A DNA stretch of 64,000 nt from Micromussa lordhowensis (GCA_964020085.1 OZ026596.1:45162611-45226610); one strand, 5' to 3'. Counted from the stretch's first letter, positions 34,101 through 47,520 are shown. Notes: generated from the sequence alone by a model not told the origin. Numbers and translations are program-made.

Positions 34101-37100
34101 AACGTTAGGTGCATGTATAAAAAGTTCACGAATATTTTTAGGTGTAGAATGAGTAGAAACATCATGCATTATGGTGGAGACCGTTTCAAGGTCTACCTGT
34201 GAAAATTAACTGTTCAGCGTTATGACCAAAGCAATAATTCAATAAAAGATTGGTAATTTAATATATACATACCTTGACATGAAAAACCAGAGAAGCAAAG
34301 CTCCTGGAATTTCCACAATAACCAGGATAAAGAAGTTCAGATACAGGTCTCCTGACAGATTTCCAACGTTCAAATTAATTCCAAAGTAGACTAAGGCATT
34401 CACGAACCTGCAATAGACAGAGTCGAGAGTTCGAAAGTTTATCAATCACAAGTAGCTTATTTTATCGCAAGACCACAAATTACGCTTGTATCAGGTCCTC
34501 TCCACATTAATGCTTCTTCTGCTTCTGCTTCTTCTTCCTCTTCTTCTTCTTCTGCTTCTTCTGAACGCATGTTTTTTTTTACGAGCTTTTTTCGCCTATT
34601 GTTCTCAATAATCACGATGTAAAACATGCATCGTTTTCGTTGAACACGCGTACCTTAAAAAAACGTGCGCTATCCAGAGTGCTCGCGTGCTCAAATGTGG
34701 GTTGTGGTCAGTCAGTGGTCTCAAAGTTTATCAGCGATTTGGAGAGTTTTAGTCTGGAAGGGTAAAACGCTGCGAAAACGGCAGCTTAGACGGGAACTAG
34801 AGCATGTAGGGTGCTTTGCCCAGCTGCTCATATTGATCCAAACTTTTGATACGTTTTCGGCGCGAAAACACATCATGGAAGTACGTGTAGCTTCGGTTTA
34901 TCACTCGCCGTTTTCTCGTTTTAAAATGTGATGCTGACCGGAATTTCGTGATCATAATTTTAACCGGACGTGAGTGCGTAATCGTAAGATTGACTGGTGT
35001 AAACGGAGAGCTTGTAATCGGATAGGGTTTTGAAAAACGAGGGAACGGAAAGTTTACATTTCAATGTAAAAGCGAGAGGCGAAGGAAGAAATAAATCTGG
35101 ATTTGTCGATACACTGTGTGAGTTGAGTGTACCCTAACAATTCGGTACAATGCATTAATTACAAAACATCAACTAACCAGTTAAATCCACAGACTATAGT
35201 TCTTTTCCTCAGCTTTGGAGTTCTCACCATATCCAGAATACCATAGGTTTTCCTGTTTTCGTTGCGATTTCGGACTTCTTCTTTTTTGAATTCCTGTATA
35301 GCGTGTTTGAGTTGAGTGGATTCAACAGTAACCCGATTTCTTTTGGCATATTTCATGAGCAGCTCGTGAGCTTCGTCCAGACGATCTTTAGCAACCAACC
35401 AGCGAGGAGACTCAGGTATCAAGCTTTAAACAAAAGTTCACTTGCTTTGAAGAAGGACTTCAACACATTTTTCTAATTATAAATTAAAATTGAAGCTAAC
35501 TCTGCCGAGTTCTAACAGCTTTGATCTTTTGTCCCAATTCAAGACTTCCTAATTGCGTAGGTTAGGTTCTGATCAGCCGCGCGACAAACGAGTTCTTGGG
35601 GAAATAGAATAGGAATTTCAAGTGAAACATCTCGTACCAGTACTTACTTTCTTTCAGGTTAGTTTAAGTGGCATGCCTGAGAATTAGCTAGCTGTACCGA
35701 GGCGCATCGACTGCTAAAAACGTTCAACATTTAACATGTTAACATCTTTTAGTAACGTCGACTGCATATCTTTCAATTCAATTTGACCTAACTTTACGGT
35801 GCAGGGACAATTACTCCGATCATTTATTTATCTTATATTATTTCGTAATTATCAAAATACCAAAAATCCACAACTGTTGCCGAACATTTTCTTCTCTCAT
35901 CCTAATCATTGCCACACTGACATCCAACTAGTCCCACTTGAACTTATCCATTCCTAGAGTGATTCAATCAGAAAAGCCTGAGAGTTCTTTTTGCCCCCGC
36001 AGGTTTTGGCCCGTAGACAGCCAAAACCCGAGGAGGTACCGGCACTAGAAGACCCCGCGCATGCCTCCCCTCCCCCGCAAAAAGTCTCCGCAATGATCCA
36101 CAAACCAAACTTTTTTTCGGTATGTCGTAATCACGGACGCCTAGCTCAGTGCCAATTCGTGTTGAACTCATGCTTAATAACCGCCGGCTCAAATAGAGCC
36201 AGCAGTATCCAAAATGATCTACTTTCAGGTAAAAAACATTATCCAATCAGGGAGAGGAAAAAAATTACTTACAACCAACACAGCAACAATGGCGCACCAG
36301 GTACAGATACAGCCAGCATTAGATATCTCCAGTCACGAATGAAATAACCCAGTAGTGACACTGTCGAAAAACCAATACTAACAAAGATGTTATTAACCAT
36401 CCCTGCAGCAGTGCGCGAGTTGATATGAATGATTTCCATACAGTAGACAAATCGGACGAGAAGGCAGCCCGCCGTGGCGATACCAGCTCCAAAACGAAAC
36501 AACGAAAACAAGGAAAGGCAATCCGACACAGCCGATACTGTTCCACAAGTCGCCTGAAAAATAACACAATCATAGTAATCCCTAAAATAAAAGTGGAGAT
36601 TCTTTCAAAATTAAGTGGTTCCTCAAGACTGTGCTACAGTGAAAAAAGGAGATTCAATCCGTGCTAGCCATGCCCTGAAATCAGAGTCGGCGCACAAACC
36701 CTTTTCCAGAGGAACGAGGCTCGAGCACGAAAAAACAGCAGCAAGCTAACCTGAACTGCATGACACGAGGCCTCCCTCCTCTTCCCAGCCCCCCCCCCCC
36801 CCCTTTCGGAGCGTGCAACTTCCATACCCCATACAGCATTTCTACAGAACGGTCTATTTTTAGGCTTCTTTTCCCGCGAAATAGGTCAGTTCCTGTCTAA
36901 GTGTGTGCGCATCGGTAAGGAAAAAATGTTTATTTTTCTTTTTAATCTTCCGGTGAAATGATGACGTCAGTTAAAAATTAAGTCTGTGCTTGCGATTGGT
37001 CACTGAGGTTCTCGGGGGGGGGTCTGAATTCGCGGTAAATTCATACTAAAAATAGATCGGTCTGTGAAGACGCCGTGAGAGGAATATGGGGTATTTGGAC

Positions 37101-39073
37101 GCTCCTAGTGATGGGCTCTTGCTCTCACCTAGCTTTGACAAGCCTGATACCCAAGCTAGAAGCAAAGAAGTCCGCTTTTACATGAGTAGCCTTCTCCATT
37201 TCGATTAGTAAACTCACTCCACTTATAAACGATACCCAAATTTGGAATTCAGCAACTAAGCTTCCCATGATCAGCTAGTCAGTGCGTGGAGCAAAAAAAA
37301 AAATACAAAATAAACAAACAATAGAAAAACAAACGTGAATAAAAAAGAATATGACTGGGGTAATGTCCATAGTTTAATTCTCTTCCTAGGTATTGAAGGG
37401 TGTTTATGATGACTGTAAACAATAAAAAACGAAAAAATCAGTTCCTCGGTTTGCCTGTTACTATTTACGGCCCTGAAGTAGTACGTGGAAGTTATTACTC
37501 ACCATGAAAAATATACTGAGGAAAACACTAATCTTCCGACCAAAGTGATCTGACATGATACTAAAGGCCACTGAACCCACCAACAGACCTGCCATGTAAA
37601 CAGACTGCGTCATGGCCTTCAAAGATTTTCTGTTGCATATCAGATCCCACTAGAATGAGCAACAGGCAGAAAATAACATAATTATATGAGTTGGTGGAAA
37701 TAACTAACTCGGGCTGTGACAGACGGGATAACTAGGTCTTTACTAGATGCCACCTAAAAGGGAATTAAAGGGCCAGGGGCCCGTTTCTCGAAAGCCCCAG
37801 AAACTTTTCGGGCCCGCAAAGCCATTTTTAGTTCACCTGTAAAACGGAGAAGTGCATGTATACGCCTGAAACTTCTTGTGTGAAGAGAACCTCTGTTTAT
37901 ATTAAGAATATGTGACTGAATAAAACATCTCTGTACTGAATCACAAGCTTGGAGATTTTGCTATGGCTTTCCGGGTGCGAAATCTAATTCAGGACCTTCG
38001 AGAAACGGGCCCCAGGTTGTGTGGACAAAATCACTACTACCCAGTGTCCACTCTGCAAGAGAGGTGATCAAAAGTTTTTCTGTTCTTGCGTGACTGTCAA
38101 GGGAGCGATTTTTTCAGGGTTTTAGAAGGTATTTCACTTTCGAAAGTCTTAAGCTTCAAAATCTTGGCCGGAATTTGGTAAACTTCCAAACTTACAGCAA
38201 ACGCAACAAGGAAATGAATCGATAAGGGAGCGCAGTTTGCCACAGAAGGAATGATATCTAAGATCATGTTAGATACATTGACTCGTCTCAAAACTCTCTC
38301 ACTACAAGAAAAGAAAATTGTGTCAGAGACTTAAGAACTGAAAAGCTCCTAAAGCATTTAATAGTGTCAAGTTCGTTGAAGGAAGTTGTTAATGATTGGA
38401 AGAGCGGCAGCGTCCATGCTACCCAGGACTTGTCGCTATACATCGTTCCGTTCTTTCTCTACGCGTACAAACTTGAGGGGATCTCTTCGATCAATTGAAA
38501 CAAAGCCGAATGGAACATAGTTACCTGTACCGTCAACAATACTTGGTCACAAATCCTTGCGGTATCCTAGAAATGTGGTATATCGAGTTTACAACTTTCA
38601 AAGAGTGTTAACTTTCACGTTATCACTGATAAACCAAACTCGAGCATATAATAAAGAACAACTGAAATTTCTAATACATTAAAATTCGTTTGTTTGTTCA
38701 GTCAGTATTGAAGTTGACAGACAATATTTTATAGAATCATCCTTACTTCGGTAACAGCGCTCGTCTTCCCAGCTTCGAATTCGTACTTCACGCAGTTGTG
38801 ACAGCAGTTTGTAGTCTCTGAGTCTGACTGGCAAGTAGCGTTGCTGGGAGATGAAAAGGAGACACACGAATACTTCGGAGTGATGGCGTAGAAAACTTGA
38901 ACGAGTTGCTGCAAGCCGATCGGTAAAGACATGACACACATGAATGCGTACAGGGCGAATGTATAACGGCCAAAGCCTCCAACCATGTCCAAAATATCGT
39001 CAAATTCGTACGATTTCCTCGATTTTGGTCTCTCCATTCCTAAGTCTTTAGGATCTTCTTTCGCAGCCGACAT
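31104..39073 (-). CDS. SLC22-type organic ion transporter
   Basis: Nine coding exons on the minus strand join in frame to 567 aa: 39073-38747, 37649-37503, 36553-36273, 35423-35178, 34407-34273, 33300-33215, 32291-32183, 31707-31635, 31403-31104. Introns are GT-AG. The protein shows the SLC22 layout: TM1 near residues 36-60, a large cysteine-rich outer loop (C70, C81, C90, C91, C94; glycosylation site at N78), TVVTE-like junction then WDLIC, the MFS loop SDHFGRK, the signature PESPRWLV after TM6, then FGRRIPY and ELYPTTIRNTG in the second half. These carriers move organic cations, anions or carnitine across the plasma membrane. Substrate cannot be told from sequence. A second MFS-fold gene lies about 4.6 kb further left on the same strand, but resemblance between the two is only at fold level. 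Confidence 0.93.
33590..34240 (-). repeat. Possible old LINE 3' remnant in SLC22 intron
   Basis: This stretch of intron 5 has a TATTATTATT edge (about 33630) and an AT-rich tail-like sequence on its left. On the minus strand 33900-34200 has weak similarity in style to decayed LINE C-terminal regions, but no firm motif. Low confidence. Confidence 0.3.
34511..34563. repeat. CTT/TTC microsatellite
   Basis: About 53 bp of TTC/CTT trinucleotides with CTG interruptions, in intron 4 of the SLC22 gene. Confidence 0.9.
36808..37105. repeat. Foldback element in SLC22 intron 2
   Basis: Imperfect inverted arms: GGAGCGTGCAACTTCCATAC... on the left and ...GAATATGGGGTATTTGGACGCTCC on the right, continuing into CTATTTTTAG / CTAAAAATAG. 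A 15-C run (36789-36803) precedes it. Confidence 0.8.
37774..38015. repeat. MITE in SLC22 intron 1
   Basis: Terminal inverted repeats GGGGCCCGTTTCTCGAA at both ends enclose about 205 bp. The style is that of short non-autonomous DNA transposons; no convincing target duplication was found. Confidence 0.8.
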
Positions 39074-39296
39074 TGTAAAGCCCTTTTGCGATGACAACGG
39101 AAAATAATGATTGCAACGTCCCCTGCAGTCTTTGGAAAGCGGAAATCGTGTACACAGCACAACTAATCAATGCAAATGTATTTGATATATGCAAAATAAC
39201 ATTGACCTGACCTTGAGCACACGATCAGTTACAAAGACGAAGGTTTTGTTGCGACAAGCGGATAATGATGTCACATGGACAAATCTGCTGTCGTGA

Positions 39297-39535
39297 CAAG
39301 GCACGAAAAAAAAAGAAGACGAAGAAGAAAGAAAAGATCGAAGAAAGAAAAGAAACAAGGAAAAAGGTAGCGGGTGAGAAGAACGGCAAGTTAAAGCGAG
39401 AAGGAAGAGGGAGAAAGCTGGAAGGCCGGTAGAAACTGATTAGGACGATTGAAGGAACGGCAATTAGGAAGCTAAGAAACGGGAATGAAGGAGGAAGAAG
39501 AAAGAAAGGAGTACGAAAAGCAAACAAAATAGGAG
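39297..39535 (+). repeat. Purine-rich tract upstream of the SLC22 gene
   Basis: About 240 bp on the plus strand consist mostly of A and G (GAAGAAGAAAGAAAAG type). It lies 220-460 bp upstream of the SLC22 start codon, where the coding strand is accordingly pyrimidine-rich. Such tracts can form triplex structures and may belong to the promoter. Confidence 0.75.
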
Positions 39536-39594
39536 CTACAATATTGATTGTCTCCATTTTCCCACCAGACTACGACCATGTGATTTTGTAATAG

Positions 39595-39825
39595 ACCAAT
39601 AGGCCCTTTGCAGGATCCGGTCACATGGTACGGAATAATTACGCTGGGACGCAAATGTCGCAGTGGGACTTCCAAAACAAAGGAACTCGTACCAGTCCAG
39701 CCCGACTTTCACTACAGAGTTTGTGGGGTTTATTCCCCAGAGCCTCATGCTGAGGTCTTTTGTGTTAGGCTGAATTTTAATATATCGAAATAGGCCCTTA
39801 GCAGGATCCGGTCACATGGTACTAG
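39595..39825 (+). repeat. Direct repeat pair, about 195 bp apart
   Basis: A 30-bp stretch beginning AATAGGCCCTTTGCAGGATC near 39597 recurs near 39791 with one or two changes and continues CGGTCACATGGTA in both. Possibly a target duplication or long-repeat remnant around the interval. Confidence 0.65.
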
Positions 39826-40726
39826 GGATTGGCGTACAGTCCTAGTGTGTCACAGTGGAAATGTCGATCGCACTACCTAAGATAACGTGCCGTTATTGCC
39901 TGTCAGTCGCTGTAAATGTGATTAAGAGGTAAACACTTTAATTCAGGTGTCGCTTTATACGAAGTAGACACTAGTTTAAGTGGTCGCTTACGAGAGCTTA
40001 AAATTAAAGGAACGAAGACGACTCCCTCCCCATCATACTATCTAAGCCACTAGCAATGTAAGTCAGTAAAAACAGTACCAAAGTATGTCGTACTGATACG
40101 CCATATCCTCAGCTCAGTCCTCTGGTACTACTGTGGGCAGGTGAGGTTTTCCGTCAGTATTGGCGGAATAATGTACGAACATTTGCGTGCACACGTCGTT
40201 TCATGAACTCGGGTCAGGGGCGCTTTTTTTTCAAATAAATAAGTAAATGTTCTAAATCAAAGGTAAGGGTGGAAACCATCGGCATGCTCTCCGTCCTCGA
40301 TTCGGGATGGAACTGTTCGGTGAATTTAGCTGATTTAGCAGGAATTATGTAACCTGCGACCGCCCGGAGAGCTAGCGAGGAATGATCACGAGTAGCTGTC
40401 ATGCGTCTGCTATGTTAGACCACGTCACGTCAACTGGTCAAAACAATAAGTTCCTTTATTTTTTTTTTTCCACCCAAGAATTACGTACGGTCAAAGAAAG
40501 AATGACAGGCCTACATGGCTCCTACGGTTCGCGTGGCATTTGTGAATTTGTCGTTCTCTTTTGACGGGGTTTCTGCCTCCTGACCTTTATTTTCTTTACA
40601 TGTGTTTCTGAAGGACACTTAATACCGTGTTATTAGGAGGAATTTTATGTAGAGTGGAGCCGTTTGATTGTGCTGTAAGTCTGCATACGAGCCTAGTGGC
40701 TCATCAGGCCGGAGCTTATCCCGGTT

Positions 40727-40955
40727 TTAGTAGCATGAAGCGACTAGGAGTATATCTACTTCCCCCCCCCCCCCCTGGATGGGATGCTGGTCCATCGCAG
40801 GGTTACCCCCAGCACCAATGATTAAATTCGCTGGTACCCATTTTTACACCTGGGTGGAGAGAGGCACTGTGAGAGTAAAGTGTCTTGCCCAAGAACACAT
40901 TAAAATGTCGTCGAGCGCACTAACCATGAGACCACCGCGCCTCCGGGATTGTGCT
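40727..40955 (+). repeat. SINE-like repeat, longer copy
   Basis: The first 90 bp match 17085-17165. The copy continues through GGTACCCATTTTTACACCTG, GAGAGGCACTGTGAGAGTAA and TCTTGCCCAAGAACACA to an ACCATGAGACCACCGCG-type end. A C14 run lies at 40762-40775. The order and style are those of a dispersed short repeat, but no RNA-gene promoter was identified. Confidence 0.65.
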
Positions 40956-40960
40956 GTAGT

Positions 40961-42074
40961 AAGATCTAATAATGTTTTTTTCTTTATGATTTCCGCTATT
41001 ACCTGCATGCCGCTTCACACAGACGGCTTCCAGACGAATAGGTGAGGCCTGGTTATATGAGAGAGAGAACATCACAATGAAGTTCTCTGCTGTGATATTA
41101 TCACTGCTTCAAATTATAGCTCATAGTGTAGGATTACCAGACTGTGCTTGTGTGGAAACATTCAATTCAGTCGAGGAATGTCTAGCTGCCTATTGGAGGA
41201 AAAGGGTATCGATATGCAGCCATCTTGATCTTCCTCTCGGGTTTATCATGGCATTCACTGGACCTTTAGACAACTGAAATACTTTATAGACCACAAGCTA
41301 GGATTGCGGAGAAGGGGGAATCAATCATCAGTTGCCGACATTCGCCGAGCAATAACTCTGAGATGGTGTGACAGATTAGTGCACTTTTGGTCTGAGACAG
41401 GAAAGAGGTTCCTCGACCCCAGCAGAGCACCACACCCAACCCTCCCACCCCCGCCCCTCAACTCCAGGATATGGCATACCTTTTCACAAGCTGTTTCAAA
41501 CATTGTTTAAAGAGGAATTTTCAGTATAGATTTATGTGCCGCACTAACCTACACCATTTCTACAGCCCCTCTCTTCTTCTTTGTGCCAGTAAACCGCCCT
41601 TCCCTCTCATCAGCTTTGACCTTTGCAATATTTTGTGCCTCTGAATTTTTCCTTTCCACGAACTCTTTGAATGTTGTTGGTTCACTTTTGGTTCACTTTT
41701 TCCCAACAAACTCCGCAAAAACACTGCCCTGCATTGATCTTATTTCCACAAGCAGTGCAAAACATCTAAAAAATAAAGGCGCATCACAAGTTTATATGTA
41801 CACCTTGTCAAAATATAAATTACCAGTGAGACTAATAAAACATCCTGTATGTCCAAAGGGGGAGAGTGGCTGTACCTGGCAAACATTCACCCAATGTTAT
41901 TTATGACTTGCTATTTGTATAGCGAGTCGTCACTGAACATTACATCATTTTCAGAACTAAATATCAGCGCTACTGAGAGTGCATTGTCCTACACAGGGTA
42001 GACATTTAAGTTTGTTTTTCTCGTAAACAAGGCGAGGGCTTCAAGGCACTGCTCCAAGTATCAAAAGTAAACAG
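40961..42074. other. Intergenic stretch, no gene recognised
   Basis: Open frames at 41077-41277, 41304-41510 and 41583-41906 have no recognisable domain. The first has a hydrophobic start followed by Cys residues (GLPDCACVETFNSVEEC) but is short and unsupported. The stretch borders the LINE tail at 42075. Confidence 0.5.
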
Positions 42075-42282
42075 AGTTTTTTTTTCGGTTTATTTTATTT
42101 AATACAAACATAATACAATGTTACAACAAAAGAAAAAAAAAAGTACAGAAAGAAGATAGGTGTTACAATTACTTCTTGATAATAGATAATATATAATATT
42201 TACAATAATATATGTTACAAACAAGATATTCAGGATATACAAGTGTATATAGCTGGGGAGAGGGCAACATAAGCACGTCAAG

Positions 42283-45200
42283 TTATATGTCTATTTCAAG
42301 CTGGATAATAAATTTAGATATGAATTCAGAAGAGTCTTGTTTCTTTTGCATTGTTTTGCAAGCGTAGTGGTACTGTTTTGCATACAACAGAAGAAGACAC
42401 AAATCCTTTGTCTGTTTATCGGAAATATTGGTGTTTGGAGTTGGTAAATTTAGAAAGTATTGTAGCGAGGTGAGGCAGACATTAATTTTGTGTAAGCTAT
42501 TGAACCAGTGAAGAGACTCGTCACTTAATTTCAAGAAGGATTGACATTCAAAGAATGCATGTTCAATAGAGTCATTCTCTCCGCACATAACACATTTGTC
42601 ACAATCACTTATCCCAAATCGTTTAAGTTCTTTGTTAGTGACTAGTATTCTGTGCAACAACTTGAAATAAAATTGTCTTAACTTATTATCCCGAGTGATT
42701 TTATAAATGTTCTGGATGCAGTTCAGCCAGTTGTCAGCAACTTCAGGGCAATTTTTTCGCCAAGATTTAATCGCAGTAGGTTCTATATTGATTTCCTCTA
42801 TAAAAAGTTTGTAAAACTGCTTGCAGAGTGTTTTCTTTAAATTGAGAGTGATATCTTTCGATAGTTGGAAATCGAAGTTTTCGCAAATTGAGTTCAGATC
42901 CCCAAGGTCCATATGGGCTGATGCGTAACGTACTTTTGAGATAAGCAGGAATAGCTGAAGTGATTTGGTAATATTGTAGAAAGTTAACTTTGATGTTATA
43001 TTTATCGCTGAATTCTTGTGGTGAAAAATAATTACCTTGCTTGTTCAACAAATCTTGCACAAAGAGAACATTTTTATCTCACCAGGCCCTCCAAAAGACC
43101 GATTTGTTTTCAATATTTATATCTTTGTTGTTCCACAAAATGAATTCGCGTTTCAATGGATCTTCATAATTGCTGCGCAGTTGTTGAAAGTAATCAAGGA
43201 GTTCTCGATAGAAGAGGGGGATTTTTCTGTCTAGTTTCCCGACACTGTAGTTACAGTTTAGAAGGAAAAGAAGTCCGCCATGTTTATCGAAGTAGTAATT
43301 AGGGATTGCCGTCCAGGTATCATGAGAGTTATTTAAGAGTCTACTAATCCAGCTGAGACGTAGTGCTTTTATAACAGTCCTGAAGCAGGGGAAGCCTAGC
43401 CCACCCTTAGGTAAGGGACGGAACAGAACCTGTCGCTTGATCTTATCTCTCTTATTCTTCCATAGAAAGACAAAAAGTTTACTTTGGGTTTGTTGTATTA
43501 CTGTTTCTGGAACAGAAAGGATGGAGACAGTATGAATTAACTGAGACAAACCTAGAGATTTAGCAAGCATAGTTCTTCCAAAGAGCGTCAGGTCCCGCGA
43601 CCGCCATATATTGAGCTTTGTTTCCATTTTCCTTATTTTGATATAAAAATTTTTGTTGTTGTTAGCAGCTGTATCATGGGAAAGGTAAGTTCCAAGAAAT
43701 TTTATGGGATCTTTTGGACACTGGAATTTTAAGGGCTCTATCTTGTTTTTGCTCGAAGCACCAATCCACAAGGCTTTTGTTTTCTTTTTATTTAATTGCA
43801 AACCGGACAATACTCCAAATAAATTAACTATATTCATGGCATTTCTTAGGGACGTGGTATCTTCGAGAATCAGAGTTGTATCATCTGCAAACTGCGAGAT
43901 CTTGGCATTCCGCCCATTTGGGAGCTCGATGCCCCGGCAAAGTTGATCTTGGCGTATTTTGAGGGCTAGCATTTCAACCGCTAACACAAACAATAGAGGA
44001 CTCAGAGGACATCCTTGACGGACGCCTCGAGAAACTTTGAAATATTTGGTCATGAAACCCGCATTCATCACACCACTTTCGACATTATTATAAAGAATGG
44101 ATATCCACTTTCTAATATTTGGACCAAAGTTGTATAATTCAATACACTTGTGGAGAAAATTCCATTCAATAGTGTCGAAGGCCTTACGAAAATCAATAAA
44201 AAGTAGGTGCCTGGGAGATTTTTAGCTTCTGTATATTTGGCCAATAAATCTACCCTTGATGAAGCCTGTTTGATCAGAGTGTATAAGCGAGGATAATATT
44301 GACTCAATTCTTTGGCCAATTGCTTTTGCCAAAATTTTATAATCGACGTTTAAGAGGGTTAGCGGTCGCCAATTAGACAGCTCAATAAGGCAGGAGTCAT
44401 CTTTTGGTATCAAACAAATAACGCCGCGCCTCTGAGATATTGACAATTGTCTTTTGGTAAAAGCTTCATTATATGAATTAAGGAGATGTATGCCAATTAG
44501 GTCAAAGAATGTTTCGTAAAATTCTTTGGAAAAGCCATCCTCTCCAGGGGATTTGTTGTTCTGAAAGGATTTCAAAACATTTTTTTTATCTCATCAAGTG
44601 TCAGATCGGATTCAAGAGACATTGATTCTTCAAAAGACAATTTGGGAATGTCTAGGTTCTCAACAAAGGCGAAAAAGTTCTCTTTAAAATTCGTGGAGAG
44701 AAAGCCGGATGATTTTGTTTCTAGTAAATCGCTATAAAATGATTCTACTTCTCGGTTGATTTGTTTCATGTCTGAGATAATTTCGCCATTCTCAAGTTTT
44801 AAGTGTGCAATAACTTTTTTCTCGAAGTTTCGCTTTTCTAAATTAAAAAAATAATTGGTGGGTTTCTCACCCTTTTCAATCCAGCGGGCTTTTAAGCGGA
44901 ACATGGCTTCTTTGCCTTTCTTTTCGTAAATATCTTTAAGTTCTGTCTTGATGCTTTCGTATTCATCTAGCAGTGATTGGTTGAAATGGTCATGTCCATG
45001 ACATATTTCATTATCAAGGGCATCAAGTTTTTCCTGAAGATAAGTTTCCCTGTTTTTAAGTTCACGGCGTTTAGCTTTTGAGTATGTTATGGTTTCAGCG
45101 CGAAACTCCATCTTGATAAGTTCCCATAAAAGTTGATGGCTCTCAACTTGATACTTTGCTAAAATTCTCGGTAAACATTCTGTGATTAGCTGGATATAAT

Positions 45201-46011
45201 TTTCATCTTCTAGTAATTGGTTATTGAATTTCCACGTCCCTGGGCCGCGATGAAATGCGTCATTGATTTCTACACTTAAGTAAATGGCCTTGTGATCTGC
45301 AGCAATTGAAGAGCGGATTTCAGCTGTTCTTATGTTTAGTTTCAAAGACTGTGCAATGAGAAAAAAGTCAATTCTAGATTTAAGCCTCAAAGTTTTTGAT
45401 TCATAAGTAAATGCCTTCTTTTTGGGGTGTAAGACTCGATAAATATCAACAAGACCTAATTCGTCCATAAAACTAAGAAGGGAATTCCTGTACCTTGTTT
45501 CTTGCCATGGACGCCCTCCACGTTTGTCTATTGAGTGAAGAGTAGTATTCCAGTCTCCTGCGATTATAGTTCTGGACGTGTTTGTTTTAGAGACAATATC
45601 TGTACATAAATTTTGTGTAAACAAAGATTGTTGTTCGGAATCACATGGAGCATAAACGGAAGCTAGAAAAAAATCTTCGTCACCTAACTTGATCTTTGCG
45701 ATAACAAATCTACCGTTTGGATCAGTAGACAGACATTCAAAAGAAAGCAAGGAGTTTGGTCTCTGCAATATGCCAGTACCTTTGGAATGTTTTGTACCGT
45801 GTGAGAAAAATATTTTCCCACCCCATTCTGAAGCCCAAGGGACTTCATCTTTCTTGGACGAAAAGGTTTCCTGAAGACAATAGAAATCTGCTTTTTGATT
45901 CTTGAGATACAAGAACAATGCCCTTCGCTTGACGTGGTTACGCAACCCCCTTACATTCAATGATAAGATTTTGATGGGTTTCATAGTATTCTTACAAATG
46001 AAGACTAACAC
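42283..46011 (-). pseudogene. LINE A ORF2 (endonuclease-reverse transcriptase), broken
   Basis: The first 479 codons (46011-44572) carry an APE-type endonuclease with LNVRGLRNH, LQETF, GDWNTTL, SRIDFFLI and AADHKA motifs. RT continues at 44575-44222 (LIPKDDSC, WRPLTLLN), then in another frame to 44068, then 44071-43079 with RQGCPLSPLLF and the catalytic FADD box (QFADDTTL). Further frames at 43060-42767 and 42912-42283 include a C-terminal Cys-rich CDKCVMCGEND motif. At least four frame changes show that it is dead. When active it would nick DNA and reverse-transcribe the element RNA. Confidence 0.9.
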
Positions 46012-46502
46012 CTATTCTACACCGCACAATAGTTATGCTAATAGACAGCAACAAAGGCTTGAGAGAGATAAAAAAAGAAATTAAAAAAAAAAGGAAATAC
46101 GAAGACAGACAAAATATTAGCAAGAGTTAGAAATATAAATAAGCTACTCTAATTTAAGAGACTAAATTAACTAGTAATCGCAAAGAAAACTAATATAAAC
46201 GAGAGAAATATAAAATTAAGTTGTACAGTTCCTAAAAGAAATACAATACATACACTGCACTCGAATAAAAAAAAATCAAGGTGAATTGAAACACGCTGGG
46301 AGATTTGAAAGTATTTCCAATTTCCAAACAAAAAAGGAATTCTACTTCCAAACTTTGGTTCTGCAAAGGAAGGGAAGCAAGGAGAAAAAAGTGCGAGCCT
46401 CCCTTCCTCCTCCCCGTTCGATCTCATTTCCCCCAAAAGATACAAAATTTGCATTTCGATACGATATTTACGGGATTTGTGAAATCTCCTCTAAACGATT
46501 AT

Positions 46503-47422
46503 TTACAAATTTTTAAGATCGTCTTCACTAAAGATCCTAGTGGGGGTTCCTTCAGGCGACGTTTTTACGAATATCTTACCGTCCAAGGACCAGCAGCTAA
46601 GAAGTAAACCGTCTCTCCGCATCTTATTTGCTTTACCCATGACAAAACGTCTGTGTCCTGTGAGGTTTTCATTGATAAAGATGCGATCTTTAAATTCTGG
46701 AATGGTTACAGGGCATCTTGGAAATATACTCGACGTTTTCACTGTCTTAAGCCTTGTTCTTGCTTTATATAGTTTGGTTTTATCTTTGTGGTTTGTAAAT
46801 TTTACGATAATTGCGGTATTGCTGTTTCTTCTTTTAAGATGATGCGATATTTCTATATCGTTCGATGAAATGTCAACATCTAACGCATTGGCGATTGCGA
46901 GGACCGCCTCCTCTGTAGAGCTGTACGCTTCTTTTGGGACACCATGGATTTCCAGACTGTTTTTTCTAGTATATTGCTCTAAGCTATCAAGGTTATCCCA
47001 TAAGTTGTAAATTTCGTCCACTTGTTTATCGATCTTAACTTTTGCCGCGTTCAGTTCCAGTTCCAAAGTCTTGTTTCGTTCACACGTTTCGACAACGATT
47101 CTTGTAGATTTTGCACCTCGCGGTCTTTCGATTTCAAAGACGCTTTAAGTTCTTTCAATTCGTCTCTAAGTTGACCATTTTCATGTAGGATTCTTGCAAT
47201 TGTATCTTGAATGTTGTCTAGAATTCCCTTTATATCTTCCAGACTCGTGTTGCTCGACTCTCTGACCGTTTTCTCAGCTTCCGATGGCGAGGCCGCCATA
47301 GCTTGGTTGTCTTTCGATTTAACAAGTTTCGCAGGTTTTGCCACCGTCTCTGGTGAGCTGCTTTTACGCTCTTCCCATTTTCTAGTACCCGTTGTTTTAA
47401 CTTTTCCTATTTGGTCCGGCAT
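46503..47422 (-). pseudogene. LINE A ORF1 (coiled-coil RNA-binding protein), frameshifted
   Basis: Two overlapping frames, 47422-47051 and 47066-46503, join by one frameshift near 47070-47090 into about 300 residues. The N-terminal part is charged and coiled-coil forming (ENGQLRDELKELKASLKSK). The second part has the phrase YTRKNSLEIHGVPKE, usual for the RNA-binding ORF1p of invertebrate L1-superfamily LINEs, which packages the element RNA. Confidence 0.85.
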
Positions 47423-47520
47423 TTCAAGTTATGGTTCGGGGAAGGAATAGGAGGCAGCATAAGAGCTGTTACACATAGCTGCCGTCCGCCATGATGCTCT
47501 CTCCCAGTCTAAGCCGCAAA

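Larger units (their letters stand above)
42075..47520 (-). mobile_element. LINE retrotransposon A (L1/Tx1-like), inactivated
   Basis: A nearly full-length non-LTR element read on the minus strand: ORF1 at 47422-46503, ORF2 at 46011-42283, and a short A tail (nine A on the minus strand, 42077-42085). The RT motif RQGCPLSPLLF and the order APE endonuclease then RT point to the L1/Tx1 group. The PQGS-type motif of CR1/L2 elements is absent. Frameshifts break both ORFs. Exact 5' end and target duplication were not resolved. Confidence 0.88.

Noticed and set aside
38097..38291. Extra SLC22 exon between exons 1 and 2
   Set aside because: Exon 1 (ending T-E) and exon 2 (starting W-D-L-I-C) already join exactly as in the family, so no exon is missing there.
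39225..39557. Ser/Phe-rich 110-codon frame upstream of the SLC22 gene
   Set aside because: It is produced by the polypyrimidine strand of the purine tract and is not coding.
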